The notes under the pieces are model-generated. The model did no database searches. It was not told where the DNA came from and saw only the letters and a program-made list of their open reading frames with translations. From Parvularculaceae bacterium (GTDB lineage: Bacteria; Pseudomonadota; Alphaproteobacteria; Caulobacterales; Parvularculaceae): a stretch of 64,000 bases of DNA. Both the position numbers and the translations under genes were made by a program. The DNA lies in contig JAGRDS010000001.1 of assembly GCA_020446945.1 (NCBI GenBank), positions 122,554-186,553 on the forward strand. The letters are read 5' to 3'. Below, piece by piece: positions 35,725-45,143 of the stretch; the first letter of the stretch is position 1; each line of letters begins with the position of its first letter.

Positions 35725-36242
35725 GGCGCGAGAGCGCGATCACTTTTTTCCTTAAATGACGCGAGCGTGAAAATTCGGCGGATTCGGCCCGTTCCTTGTC
35801 GCTAGATCGCCGCATTCGCGTTACATTGTCCAAGCGAATCAGCGGCGGTGAAATTGCGCCTCGCGGGGCGCTTAAAGCGAATCTTAAACATCGTCGCATT
35901 AACCTTGTTGCGCGCCGGCGGCCGGTGCGGCGCGCGCGAAAGCCGAACGGGCGGAAATGACCGGCGGCCGGGCGATGCGTTCAGTGGATGCGTCCGGCCA
36001 GACGACGGAGTGAATTGCGTAACGAATTCAAGGCTGAAGTAAGAGTTTAACCGGGTGCGAAATGGCAAGCGCGGCAAGCCAGGCGCCGGACCTCGAACAT
36101 AGAGAGCCGGCTTGTTCTGAACGATCGCAATCCCACATAACAGATGTGCGGAAGACGATCACGGAGCGTGAGGCGAAATCGCCCGCGAGAATGAAAATGC
36201 CCGAAGACGTCGCCAAGGCGTCAACCAGACGGAAGAAAACGC
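35725..36242. other. Non-coding or unrecognised region upstream of prkA
   Basis: About 520 bases contain no ORF I trust. An 89-codon ORF at 36062-36331 is hydrophilic, lacks an SD and runs through an intrinsic terminator, so it is not called. The presence of that terminator without an obvious gene before it suggests an sRNA or a leader transcript here. The A+T content is higher than in neighbouring genes. Confidence 0.5.
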
Positions 36243-36275
36243 AAGGCGGGGATCGCATCGATCCGCGCCTTTTTT
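36243..36275 (+). terminator. Intrinsic terminator (or attenuator) ahead of prkA
   Basis: AAGGCGGGGATCG and CGATCCGCGCCTT form a 13-bp stem with a single mismatch around the loop CAT, and then run into TTTTTT. It ends about 80 nt before the prkA start. No gene ends close upstream: the hydrolase stops 518 bp earlier. Confidence 0.85.
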
Positions 36276-36353
36276 ATTTCAGGGCGCTCCTGGCGAGCGA
36301 CAGGTTTTTCGGCGGCGGACGGCGTTCTTGAGGCGGGACGCGGCAATGAGGAA

Positions 36354-38315
36354 GTGAGCGTGAACGACATGACGGACAATCTCGACGTATTCGACCTGTT
36401 TTCGGAGAGCTATACCCGCGTGAAGCAGGAGGCGATGAGCCTGCGCGACTACCTGCTTGGATGCCGCGACGACGAGATGCTTTACGCATCGCCCGCCGAG
36501 CGGATGGTCAAGGCGATCGGCGAGCCCGAACTCGTCGACACGTCGAAAGACCCGCGCCTGTCGCGCATCTTCTTCAACCGCACGATCCGGCGCTACAAGG
36601 CGTTTGAAGGTTTCTACGGCATGGAGGACACGATCGAACGGATCGTTTCCTATTTCCGCCACGCCGCGCAGGGCCTCGAGGAAAAGCGCCAGATCATCTA
36701 CCTTCTCGGACCGGTCGGCGGCGGCAAATCTTCGCTCGCCGAGCGCCTTAAAGACCTCATGGAAGTCAGCCCGATCTACGTGCTCAAGGCCGGCAAGGAA
36801 ATCTCGCCCGTATTCGAAAGCCCTCTCGGCCTGTTCCAGTCGGATGACCTCAAGGCGCTGCTTGAAGACAAATACGGCGTTGAAAAGCGCCGCCTCACCG
36901 GCGTCATGAGCCCATGGGCGGTCAAGCGGCTCGATGAATTCGGCGGCGACATTTCGAAGTTCGAAGTCGTGCGGCTTTTTCCGTCGAAACTGCGCCAGAT
37001 CGCGATCGCGAAAACAGAACCGGGCGATGAGAACAACCAGGACATTTCGGCGCTGACCGGCAAGGTCGATATCCGCAAACTGGAACATTTCAGCCAGTCC
37101 GACACCGACGCTTACGCTTATTCCGGCGGGCTTTGCCGCGCCAATCAGGGGCTTCTTGAATTCGTCGAGATGTTCAAGGCGCCGATCAAGGTTCTGCACC
37201 CGCTCCTCACCGCGACGCAGGAAGGCAATTATGTCGGCACCGAATCTCTTGGGCCGATCCCGTTTAACGGCGTCATCCTGGCGCACTCCAATGAAAGCGA
37301 ATGGCTGCAATTCCGCAACAACCGCAACAATGAAGCGTTCCTCGACCGCATCAGCGTCATCAAGGTTCCCTATTGCCTGCGCGTTTCGGAAGAGCGGCAA
37401 ATCTATCAGAAACTGCTGACGAGTTCGGAGCTTGCAAGCGCCTCCTGCGCGCCGGAGACGCTCGATCTTCTGGCGCGCTTTTCGGTGTTGTCGCGCCTTA
37501 AGGAGCATGAGAACTCAAATCTCTATTCAAAGCTTCGCGTTTATGACGGCGAGAAGCTGAAAGATTCCGATCCCAAAGCGAAAACGATGCAGGAATATCG
37601 CGACGCCGCGGGCATCGACGAAGGCATGGACGGCGTTTCGACGCGCTTCGCCTACAAGGTGCTTTCCGAAACATTCAACTTCGACACAGACGAGGTCGCC
37701 GCAGATCCGGTTCACCTGATGTATGTCCTGGAAACGGCCATCAAGCGCGAGCAGCACCCGGATGAAATCGAGAAGAAGTATCTTGAATTCATCAAGGAGG
37801 ATTTGTCCAAACGTTATGCGGACTTTATCGGCAAGGAGATCCAGAAAGCCTATCTGGAAAGCTATTCCGAATACGGACAGAATCTGTTCGATCGCTATAT
37901 CGCCTACGCCGACGCATGGATCGAGGATCAGGACTTTAAAGATCCGGACACGGGCCAGCTTCTCGATCGCCAGACGCTCGATTCCGAGCTTTCCAAGATC
38001 GAAAAGCCGGCCGGCATCGCCAACCCCAAGGATTTCCGTAACGAAGTCGTAAAATTCACGCTGCGCGCGCGCGCCGCGAACGCCGGAAAGAACCCCGCCT
38101 GGACGTCCTATGAAAAACTGCGCAACGTCATAGAAAAGCGGATGTTTTCACAGGTCGAAGACCTTCTTCCCGTCATCTCGTTCGACTCCAAGAAAGACAG
38201 CGAGACCGAGAAGAAGCATGAAAGCTTCGTCGAGCGCATGGTCGAACGCGGCTACACGCCGCGTCAGGTCCGCCGTCTCGTCGAGTGGTATATGCGCGTC
38301 AACAAGGCCGGGTGA
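36354..38315 (+). CDS. prkA: PrkA family serine protein kinase (YeaG-like)
   Basis: The 653-aa protein has an AAA+-like ATPase core with Walker A GPVGGGKSS (about 119-127) and LIYLLGP-type strand, the PrkA N-terminal region YGMEDTIERIVSYFRHAAQG, and a C-terminal PrkA kinase domain (about 400-653). YeaG in E. coli is a stress-induced kinase-like protein linked to nitrogen starvation and stationary phase. The sequence is highly like that group (for example RLSRIFFNR and AQGLEEKRQIIYLLGPVGG). GTG 36354 and GTG 36360 are both possible; GAGG lies 8 nt before the second. It forms a conserved operon with yeaH and spoVR. Confidence 0.95.
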   Translation: MSVNDMTDNLDVFDLFSESYTRVKQEAMSLRDYLLGCRDDEMLYASPAERMVKAIGEPELVDTSKDPRLSRIFFNRTIRRYKAFEGFYGMEDTIERIVSYFRHAAQGLEEKRQIIYLLGPVGGGKSSLAERLKDLMEVSPIYVLKAGKEISPVFESPLGLFQSDDLKALLEDKYGVEKRRLTGVMSPWAVKRLDEFGGDISKFEVVRLFPSKLRQIAIAKTEPGDENNQDISALTGKVDIRKLEHFSQSDTDAYAYSGGLCRANQGLLEFVEMFKAPIKVLHPLLTATQEGNYVGTESLGPIPFNGVILAHSNESEWLQFRNNRNNEAFLDRISVIKVPYCLRVSEERQIYQKLLTSSELASASCAPETLDLLARFSVLSRLKEHENSNLYSKLRVYDGEKLKDSDPKAKTMQEYRDAAGIDEGMDGVSTRFAYKVLSETFNFDTDEVAADPVHLMYVLETAIKREQHPDEIEKKYLEFIKEDLSKRYADFIGKEIQKAYLESYSEYGQNLFDRYIAYADAWIEDQDFKDPDTGQLLDRQTLDSELSKIEKPAGIANPKDFRNEVVKFTLRARAANAGKNPAWTSYEKLRNVIEKRMFSQVEDLLPVISFDSKKDSETEKKHESFVERMVERGYTPRQVRRLVEWYMRVNKAG

Positions 38316-38339
38316 CGGGCCCGGCCCGAAGGGCGTTTT

Positions 38340-39662
38340 ATGAACCACTTTCACTTCATCGACCGCCGAAAGAACCCGAAGGGGAAATCGCTCGGCAATC
38401 GCCAGCGTTTCCTCAGGCGCGCGCGGGTGCAGATCAAGGAAGCGGTGAACAAATCGATCCGCGACCGGTCGGTGAAGGATCTCGACAATGGCGAAAAAAT
38501 CACCATCCCGTCCAAATCGACGGCCGAACCGCGATTTCGCCTCAACCCGGAAAGCGGCGAACGCGATTATGTCGCGCCCGGCAACAAGGAATTCGGCGTC
38601 GGCGATAAAATCAGGAAACCGCCGAAACAGGGCGGCAAGGGCGGCGGTAAAGACGCCGCCGATTCGGGCGACAGCGAAGACCAGTTTCAGTTTACGCTCA
38701 GCCAAGAAGAATTCCTCGACATCTTCTTTGAAGATCTTGAGCTTCCGAACCTCGTCAAAAGAACGCTGAAAGAAACCAAGGCGACGGCCTATAAGCGCGC
38801 CGGCATTACGGTGTCCGGCTCGCCGACCAACTTGAATCTCATTCGCACGATGCGGAACGCGCACGGGCGCCGGCTCGCCCTGAAGCGTCCGTCAACGCGC
38901 GAAGTGAACGAGTTGAAAGAGCGCCTATTCGAACTCGAACGCATAGCCTGTCCGAGCGAAAGCGAAGTCGCGGAGAAGAAAGCGCTGCTGATCAGGCTCG
39001 AAGAGATGGAAGCGCGCCGGCGCTGGGCGCCGTTCATCGACCCGCTCGATGTTCGTTACAACGCCTACGAGCCGACGCCGACGCCGACGACCGCCGCCGT
39101 CATGTTCTGCCTTATGGATGTTTCAGGCTCAATGGGCGAGCGCGAGAAGGACCTCGCCAAGCGCTTTTACATGTTGCTCTATCTATTCCTGAAACGCCGC
39201 TATGAGCGCGTCGACGTAATTTTCATCCGGCACACGCACCATGCCGAGGAAGTCGACGAGGAAACCTTTTTCTATTCGCGCCAGTCAGGCGGCACCGTCG
39301 TTTCAACGGCGCTGGAGAAGATGCTTGAAATCCAGAAAGAGCGCTATCCGGCCGGCGAATGGAACATTTATGTCGCGCAAGCCTCTGACGGCTATACGCA
39401 GTCGGGCGACGCAAAGCGCTGCGTTGAAATGCTGGATGAAGACGTGATGCCGATCAGCCAGTATTACGCCTATATCGAAATCCTCGATGAGCGTGAACTG
39501 GAGGTTTTTTCCGACAAGGATTCAGGCGCGGAGCTGTGGCGCGCCTATCGCACCTTCGCACCGAAATGGAAAACCTTCGCGCAAACGCGCATCGCCAAAC
39601 CGTCCGACATTTTCTCCGTCTTCAGAGAGCTGTTCGCGAGAAACGCGCGGGAGGCGGCGTGA
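38340..39662 (+). CDS. yeaH: YeaH/DUF444 family protein with VWA-like domain
   Basis: The 440-aa protein starts with the conserved FIDRRKNPKGKSLGNRQRF and has a Gly/Lys-rich linker (about 90-115). It ends in a von Willebrand A-like domain with MIDAS CLMDVSGSMGE (Asp260, Ser262, Ser264) and SGGTVVSTALEKM. YeaH is co-conserved with PrkA and SpoVR; its biochemical role is unknown, and MIDAS chemistry suggests metal-dependent protein binding. It begins 24 bp after prkA. Confidence 0.95.
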   Translation: MNHFHFIDRRKNPKGKSLGNRQRFLRRARVQIKEAVNKSIRDRSVKDLDNGEKITIPSKSTAEPRFRLNPESGERDYVAPGNKEFGVGDKIRKPPKQGGKGGGKDAADSGDSEDQFQFTLSQEEFLDIFFEDLELPNLVKRTLKETKATAYKRAGITVSGSPTNLNLIRTMRNAHGRRLALKRPSTREVNELKERLFELERIACPSESEVAEKKALLIRLEEMEARRRWAPFIDPLDVRYNAYEPTPTPTTAAVMFCLMDVSGSMGEREKDLAKRFYMLLYLFLKRRYERVDVIFIRHTHHAEEVDEETFFYSRQSGGTVVSTALEKMLEIQKERYPAGEWNIYVAQASDGYTQSGDAKRCVEMLDEDVMPISQYYAYIEILDERELEVFSDKDSGAELWRAYRTFAPKWKTFAQTRIAKPSDIFSVFRELFARNAREAA

Positions 39663-39712
39663 TGTTCGCCGCAACCTCTCTCCGGCCTTTCCGTACGCCC
39701 GCAAGCCGATCC

Positions 39713-39779
39713 GGAATCCAGGCGCGCGTCAATGCGCACCGGTTTATGGATTCCGGGTTCGCACGTCGCGCGACCCGGA
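39713..39779. repeat. REP-like palindromic intergenic element
   Basis: GGAATCCA (39713-39720) and TGGATTCC (39747-39754) are inverted copies. TCCGGG-tTCGC...GCGA-CCCGGA (39752-39779) makes a second hairpin, followed by GTGACGG. This resembles the GGATTCCGGGTTCGC...ACCCGGAATGACG palindromes widespread between alphaproteobacterial genes. Here it splits yeaH from spoVR. Confidence 0.7.
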
Positions 39780-39804
39780 GTGACGGCATTGAGAGCAGAG
39801 TGAA

Positions 39805-41298
39805 ATGACTGATTCCATTCCTCGCAATTCGCTCCTTTTCACCGACAGCGAATGGTCGTTTGATCGCCTGAAGGCGACATACAACGCGATCGAAGAGATT
39901 GCGCTCAACGATCTCGGGCTCGATGTCTATCCGAACCAGATCGAAATCATCGCCTCGGAACAGATGCTCGACGCCTATTCCAGCCACGGCATGCCGCTGA
40001 TGTACAAGCACTGGTCGTTCGGCAAGCATTTCGCGCGCGACCAGATGATGTATCAAAAGGGCTATACCGGCCTCGCCTATGAGATCGTCATAAATTCCGA
40101 TCCCTGCATCGCGTATCTGATGGAGGAAAACACGATGACGATGCAGGCGCTCGTTATGGCGCACGCATCATTCGGGCATAATCATTTCTTCAAGAACAAT
40201 TATCTGTTTCAACAATGGACCGACGCCGAAGGCATTCTTCCCTATCTCGATTTCGCAAAGAAATATGTCGCGAAATGCGAGGATGAATACGGCTTTGACG
40301 AGGTTGAGAAAATTCTCGATTCCGCGCACGCGCTGATGGATCAGGGCGTTTTTCGCTACAACCGGCCGCCGCGCCTTTCCGACGCCGACAAGCTTGCGCG
40401 CGCGGTCGCGAGGGCCGAACACGAACAGCGCACATTCAATGACATCTGGCGCACCCTGCCGACGACGGAAGAACCGGACGAGGAAGCCGAGGAGCGCCAG
40501 CTTGAAGTGCGAAACATCAAGCTGCCTGAAGAAAACCTTCTTTACTTCATTGAGAAAGCCTCGCCCGTCTTGAAGCCGTGGCAGCGCGAGCTTGTCCGCA
40601 TCGTTCGCAATATCTCGCAATATTTCTATCCGCAAAAGCAGACGAAAGTCATGAATGAAGGCTGCGCGACCTTCGTCCATCATTACATCATGAACGCGCT
40701 CTACGATAAGGGCCTTATCAATGAAGGTTCGATCATGGAGTTTTTGCACTCGCATTCCTCCGTCGTCTTCCAGCCCGACTTCGACGACCCGCGCTATTCC
40801 GGCATCAACCCTTATGCGCTCGGCTTTGCGATGATGGAGGATATTAGGCGCATTTCCATCGACCCGTCAGAGGAAGACCGCGAATGGTTTCCCGACTTCG
40901 CCGGAAAGGGCGACTGGCGCGATGTTCTGAAAGACGCATGGGCGAATTATCGCGACGAGAGTTTCATCCTGCAATTTCTGTCGCCGAAGGTGATGCGCGA
41001 TTTCCGTCTCTTCGCGCTCCATGACGATTCGAAAGAAGCGCATTACGAGGTCGAAGCGATCCATGACGAACTCGGCTTTCGGAAACTGCGCGAAAGCCTC
41101 GCCCGTCAGTATGACCTCGGCATGCACGAGCCGAATATCCAGGTCGTCTCGGCCGACCTTGAAGGCGATCGCATGATCGCGTTGCGCCATGAAGTTCACG
41201 CCGCCCGCGATCTGGATCCAGGAACCAGCGAAGACGTTCTTTGGCACGTTCATCGCCTCTGGGGTCACAAGGTCAAGATGGACGAAGCGGCGGCCTGA
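39805..41298 (+). CDS. spoVR: SpoVR family protein (YcgB-like)
   Basis: The 497-aa protein matches SpoVR/YcgB over its length. Landmarks are GLDVYPNQIEIIASEQMLDA, MPLMYKHWSFGKHF, MQALVMAHASFGHNHFFKNN (in pieces), NEGCATFVHHYIMNAL and YALGFAMMEDIRRI. The HASFGHNHFF region and NEGCATFVH suggest a metal-binding, metallopeptidase-like site. SpoVR is needed for spore cortex formation in Bacillus, whereas non-sporulating bacteria keep it with prkA and yeaH as a stress module. ATG 39805 follows 142 bp after yeaH, with a REP-like element between. Confidence 0.95.
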   Translation: MTDSIPRNSLLFTDSEWSFDRLKATYNAIEEIALNDLGLDVYPNQIEIIASEQMLDAYSSHGMPLMYKHWSFGKHFARDQMMYQKGYTGLAYEIVINSDPCIAYLMEENTMTMQALVMAHASFGHNHFFKNNYLFQQWTDAEGILPYLDFAKKYVAKCEDEYGFDEVEKILDSAHALMDQGVFRYNRPPRLSDADKLARAVARAEHEQRTFNDIWRTLPTTEEPDEEAEERQLEVRNIKLPEENLLYFIEKASPVLKPWQRELVRIVRNISQYFYPQKQTKVMNEGCATFVHHYIMNALYDKGLINEGSIMEFLHSHSSVVFQPDFDDPRYSGINPYALGFAMMEDIRRISIDPSEEDREWFPDFAGKGDWRDVLKDAWANYRDESFILQFLSPKVMRDFRLFALHDDSKEAHYEVEAIHDELGFRKLRESLARQYDLGMHEPNIQVVSADLEGDRMIALRHEVHAARDLDPGTSEDVLWHVHRLWGHKVKMDEAAA

Positions 41299-41394
41299 AG
41301 CGTTTCCAGACGAAGTGTGAGCGGTTCGCCGTCAGGAAATAAGAAAAACAATAAATTGAAGCATCGTCCCGATTCCGATTGAAGCGGCGATGTT

Positions 41395-42318
41395 TCAGTC
41401 TTTCTCGTCGCGGCCGAAATTCGGCACGTCCTTTTCCTGCCCCGCCGCAACGATTGCGCGCCTTAGCGTGCGCCCGCGCGCGAATACGCTCTCCAGCGTG
41501 TCGGCGTCGCCCCAGCGGATCGCGCGCTGCAACAGCGCGAGTTCCTCGCTGAAACGGCCCAGAACCTCCAATATCGCCGCCTTGTTATTGAGAAACACGT
41601 CGCGCCACATGACAGGGTCGGAAGCGGCGATGCGCGTAAAATCCCGGAAACCGCCGGCCGAATATTTGACGATTTCCGCCTCGGTCACGCTTTCAAGATC
41701 ATCGGCCGCGCCGACCAGCGTGAAGGCGATCAAATGCGGCAGATGGGACGTGATTGCGAGCGCCAGATCGTGGTGTTCATGATCCATGATCTCGACATGC
41801 GCGCCGACGGCGCGCCAAACGCCCGCCGCGCGCGCGACCGCTGCGAGATATTCCTCGTCCTGGCGCGGCAACGGCGTGATGATCGACCAGCGATCCCTGA
41901 AGAGCGCGGCGAACCCCGCTTCGGGGCCCGATTGCTCCGTGCCGGCGACGGGATGGCACGGAACGATAAAGGCGCGCGTCGAGATCGCTGCAGCGGCGTT
42001 CACGACCGCGCCCTTCACCGATCCGACATCGACGACAAGCGCGCCCGGCTCGGCTTCTTTCGCAACGCCTGCGAGAATTTCCGCCACAGCGCCGACCGGC
42101 GTTGAGACGACGATGAGATCGGCGCCGCCGAGCGCTTCTTTCAGCGTTTGAACGGCGGCATCGACGGCGCCGCAGCCGACCGCGCGCGCGCGAACGTCCG
42201 CAGACTGGTCGAAGCCGATTATGGTCTCGGCGAGACCCGCTTCTCGCAGGGCCCGCGCAAGGGATGATCCGATCAGGCCGACGCCGATGATCGCCGCTTT
42301 TGAAAATTTCTCGTTCAT
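41395..42318 (-). CDS. tyrA: Prephenate/arogenate dehydrogenase
   Basis: The 307-aa protein has an N-terminal NAD(P) Rossmann fold (IIGVGLIGSSLARALR) and the TyrA signatures VDVGSVKGAVV, VPCHPVAGTEQSGPEAG and MDHEHHDLALAITSHLPHLIAF. It catalyses oxidative decarboxylation of prephenate (or arogenate) to 4-hydroxyphenylpyruvate (or tyrosine). The start ATG overlaps the methyltransferase stop by 4 bp, so the two are coupled. Substrate preference is not determined. Confidence 0.94.
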   Translation of the reverse strand: MNEKFSKAAIIGVGLIGSSLARALREAGLAETIIGFDQSADVRARAVGCGAVDAAVQTLKEALGGADLIVVSTPVGAVAEILAGVAKEAEPGALVVDVGSVKGAVVNAAAAISTRAFIVPCHPVAGTEQSGPEAGFAALFRDRWSIITPLPRQDEEYLAAVARAAGVWRAVGAHVEIMDHEHHDLALAITSHLPHLIAFTLVGAADDLESVTEAEIVKYSAGGFRDFTRIAASDPVMWRDVFLNNKAAILEVLGRFSEELALLQRAIRWGDADTLESVFARGRTLRRAIVAAGQEKDVPNFGRDEKD

Positions 42319-43055
42319 GTCGCTTTCGCATTTCTCGGCAAGGCCGGCCGCGCGACGGCGGGCCGGTCGGCGCGGACGAGCCCCGGCGCCGCGCGCGCCA
42401 CGGGCTGGGCCATATCCTTGGCGGCCTCAACCATCAAGACGCCTGAAAGCCCGGACCACAAACGCGCGCCCGCGCGTTCCCATGCATTGGCGGCGCGAAG
42501 CAGAAAGCGCGCGCCGAGCGGCGGGAAATAAAGCGCAGCGGACCAGGCTGTCGGCCGGAACATCGAGCGCGCCAGCAGTCTTTCAAGCTGGCCTTTCAGA
42601 TAGGGCCGACCATGTGCGAACGGCGTCGTATCGATCATCGACCAGAGCCCGCGCCGATGCGCGACGACGATGATGACGCGCCCATCGCTCGTCAGCACGC
42701 GCCAGATCTCGCGCATCAACCGTTTGGGATCGTCGGATTCTTCAAGGCCATGCACCACCAGCAGGCGATCGATCGAGGCGTCAGGCAGCGGCCAGGCCCA
42801 TTCGCCCGCAAGCGCTGCGGCGTTCTTCGCCGCCGCCGGCCAGTGAATGACGCCCTGCGCGCCAGGCGCGATCGCGATCACCCTTTCGGCGCCGCCGAAC
42901 AAATCGAGATAAGGCTCAGCGTGGCCGAAGCCGGCGACGCGCAGGCGCGCATGATCGCGCCACGCCTCCCCGATCCGCGCCGCGATAAACCCCCGCGCCG
43001 CGCCGCCAAGCGGGCTTGCGTAAAAATCATGGAGATCAAGAATGTCGGTGCGCAT
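42315..43055 (-). CDS. Class I SAM-dependent methyltransferase domain protein
   Basis: From ATG 43055 the product is about 246 aa. The Methyltransf_11-type core is recognisable at RVAGFGHAEPYLDLFGG, WPLPDASIDRLLVVHGLEE and MREIWRVLTSDGRVIIV. It lies between gloB and tyrA, an arrangement I associate with alphaproteobacteria. Its substrate is unknown. The motif I is modified (GFGHAEP), so activity should not be assumed. Reading up to 43094 adds an Arg-rich segment without SD. Confidence 0.85.
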   Translation of the reverse strand: MRTDILDLHDFYASPLGGAARGFIAARIGEAWRDHARLRVAGFGHAEPYLDLFGGAERVIAIAPGAQGVIHWPAAAKNAAALAGEWAWPLPDASIDRLLVVHGLEESDDPKRLMREIWRVLTSDGRVIIVVAHRRGLWSMIDTTPFAHGRPYLKGQLERLLARSMFRPTAWSAALYFPPLGARFLLRAANAWERAGARLWSGLSGVLMVEAAKDMAQPVARAAPGLVRADRPAVARPALPRNAKAT

Positions 43056-43138
43056 AAGCGCCCATCTTCTCGCCCGTTCTCCGCGGCGAGACAACCATGC
43101 GCACTGGACAGGCCGGCGTCATGGCGTAGGCTTGAACC

Positions 43139-43906
43139 ATGCCGATTGAAATCCGCCAGTTTCCCTGCCTTTCCGACAATTACGCCTATCTGGTCCGCGA
43201 TAGCGAGACCGGCGCCGTCGCCGCAATCGATACGCCTGATGCGAAGGCGATAAATGCGGCGCTGGATGCGCAGGGCTGGGCGCTCACCCATATCTTCAAT
43301 ACGCACTGGCATCCCGATCACACAGGCGGCAATCTGGCGCTGAAAGATCGCTGGGAATGCGCGATTATCGGGCCGAAAGACGAGGCTGCGAAAATTCCCG
43401 GCATCGACGCGCAGGCGGATGAGGGCGACCTCATTCGCCTCGGCGCTTCGACGGCGATTGTTCACGCAACGCCCGGCCATACGCTCGGCCACATCATCTA
43501 TCATTTCACGGACGACGGCGCGGCGTTTGTCGGCGATACGATTTTCGCGCTCGGCTGCGGGCGTCTGTTTGAGGGAACGCCTGAACAGATGTGGGCCTCG
43601 CTGTCGAAGATCGCCGCCATGCCGCCGGAAACGAAACTTTATTGCGCACACGAATACACCGAGGCGAATGCGCGTTTCGCCGTCACGCTCGACGCCGGCA
43701 ATTCGGCGCTTGCGCAGCGATATCAATCAATCATCGGAATGCGCGCGGCGGGAATGCCGACTGTCCCCTCAACTGTCGCCGACGAACTGGCGACCAACCC
43801 CTTCCTGCGCGCCGGCGCGGCGGAAATTCAAACCGCTCTCGCGCTCAAAGACCCCGATCCGGTCGCCGCATTCGCCGAAATCCGGCGCAGGAAAGACCGC
43901 TTCTAA
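43139..43906 (+). CDS. gloB: Hydroxyacylglutathione hydrolase (glyoxalase II)
   Basis: The 255-aa metallo-beta-lactamase-fold enzyme has FNTHWHPDHTGGN (His56, His58, Asp60, His61), a His in ATPGHTLGHI, Asp in FVGDTIFALGCGRLFEG and CAHEYTEANARFA. The C-terminal HAGH domain ends RRRKDRF. It hydrolyses S-lactoylglutathione to lactate and glutathione in methylglyoxal detoxification. It is divergent from the methyltransferase gene, and the 3' end overlaps the convergent MmcQ gene by 4 bp. Confidence 0.95.
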   Translation: MPIEIRQFPCLSDNYAYLVRDSETGAVAAIDTPDAKAINAALDAQGWALTHIFNTHWHPDHTGGNLALKDRWECAIIGPKDEAAKIPGIDAQADEGDLIRLGASTAIVHATPGHTLGHIIYHFTDDGAAFVGDTIFALGCGRLFEGTPEQMWASLSKIAAMPPETKLYCAHEYTEANARFAVTLDAGNSALAQRYQSIIGMRAAGMPTVPSTVADELATNPFLRAGAAEIQTALALKDPDPVAAFAEIRRRKDRF

Positions 43907-44295
43907 CTTTCGCCCCGTCGATGCGCCGCGACCAGCGCGCCCAGTTTCTTCGGCGCAATCGCCACATAACTCTGATCGATCCAGTCGCAGAGCATGGCGA
44001 TGTCAATCCTGTCTTTCGGCGCAAAGCGCGCGGTGATCCAGCCCGATCGCCCCAGGCCGTAGCCCGCCGCCTCGACATAGGGGAGCGTTTCCTTGACGAT
44101 TTCACCAGAGCGGGGAAGCTTGACCGTGATCCGCAGCTTGCCCTCGTGGAATTCGGTTCCGCTCAGAAACACGAACGCCTTTTTTCTCACTTTCAGCGCG
44201 ATATGCCCCCAGGGATGATCTTCGAATGCTTCCGGCAGCGTAAGCCCGTAACGGCGAAGCTTTTCCTGAGCGGCGAGAAGACGTTTTGACGGCAT
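43903..44295 (-). CDS. MmcQ/YjbR family protein
   Basis: From ATG 44295 the product is 130 aa with the MmcQ/YjbR pattern: LTLPEAFEDHPWGHIALKV near the N-terminus, KAFVFLSG, a central beta-sheet and the final Trp-Ile-Asp-Gln-Ser-Tyr helix (DWIDQSYVAIAPKK). The fold is CyaY-like with DNA-binding suggested for some members; the function is not known. Upstream codons to 44496 are Arg-rich and unlikely to be translated. Confidence 0.88.
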   Translation of the reverse strand: MPSKRLLAAQEKLRRYGLTLPEAFEDHPWGHIALKVRKKAFVFLSGTEFHEGKLRITVKLPRSGEIVKETLPYVEAAGYGLGRSGWITARFAPKDRIDIAMLCDWIDQSYVAIAPKKLGALVAAHRRGES

Positions 44296-44606
44296 CGGCT
44301 TTTCTAACGCCGGCGTTGCGAGACCGCAATTGCGCCCGTTCGCACCCGGCGACTGCATAATAGCGACGCCGCGCCGGGAAACGCGGGTCGCGCCCGCGGG
44401 GCGGGTTGCGGCGGCTTTGTCCGCACCTTTGCGAAACCGCAAGGTTGCGAAAACGCGCAATCCGCCCAGCGGAAAAATAAATCCACAACTTGTCAAAGAG
44501 CCAATCAGACCTGACTAGCTGGGGATCGCCGACGCGCATTCAAGCGGCCGAAAAATTGTATTTCAAAAACGTTTTTCGCGTGTTTGGGGCGCGCCGGCGC
44601 GCGCGG
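44296..44606. other. Intergenic region without recognised gene
   Basis: About 310 bases separate the MmcQ start from the CreA stop, both minus strand. I see only short out-of-frame ORFs. It must contain the promoter of the MmcQ gene and the 3' end of the creA transcript; no clear terminator hairpin was found. Confidence 0.5.
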
Positions 44607-45092
44607 TCATTTATCGGCAGGGCGCATGATTTCCTGCCCGTACAGAGAAATCGTCGACACCGCCATTTTCGCTGAGCCTTCGATCGGCTTACGCGAATAG
44701 GCGACATAGATGAGCGTATTGTTCGGCGCATCATAAATGCGCCTTACCGCAAGCTGCTTGAAAATGAGGCTCTGCTGCTGGGAGAAAACCTCTTCGCCGC
44801 TTTTGGCGAGATTGATTTCGCCGATGGAGATCGGACCGGTCTGCCGGCAGGCGATCGACGAATTCGAAGGGTTTTCGAACCAGTCGCCCTTCGCCGCGCG
44901 GTCCCAGAAGCCGCGATCGAAATAACTGAGATGACAGGTGACGCCGGCGACCTTCGGGTCTTTCAACGCTTCGAGCTTTATTTCGTTGCCGATTAGGTCG
45001 TTCTTGAACTCGCCGACTTCTTCATGCTCGCCGCCGCGCGCACACGCGCCGGCCGCAAGAATCGAGAATGCTGTCAGAACAAGATGGCGCAT
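44607..45092 (-). CDS. creA: CreA family lipoprotein
   Basis: The 161-aa protein has a lipoprotein-like signal (ILAAGACARG, Cys17). The CreA core reads VGEFKNDLIGNEIKLEALKDPKVAGVTCHLSYF (landmarks: FKNDLIGNEIKLEAL and VTCHLSYFDRGF), SIACRQTGPI and IYVAYSRKPIEGS. CreA is a conserved periplasmic protein of unknown function found in many proteobacteria. The two internal cysteines probably pair. ATG 45092 has no strong SD. Confidence 0.92.
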   Translation of the reverse strand: MRHLVLTAFSILAAGACARGGEHEEVGEFKNDLIGNEIKLEALKDPKVAGVTCHLSYFDRGFWDRAAKGDWFENPSNSSIACRQTGPISIGEINLAKSGEEVFSQQQSLIFKQLAVRRIYDAPNNTLIYVAYSRKPIEGSAKMAVSTISLYGQEIMRPADK

Positions 45093-45143
45093 TACCGGGA
45101 AATGGGGCGACGCAGGTCGAATTACAATCCGTCTGCGGTCGAA

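Noticed and set aside
36062..36331. 89-codon plus-strand ORF before prkA
   Set aside because: No SD, very polar, and it reads through a strong intrinsic terminator at 36243-36275.
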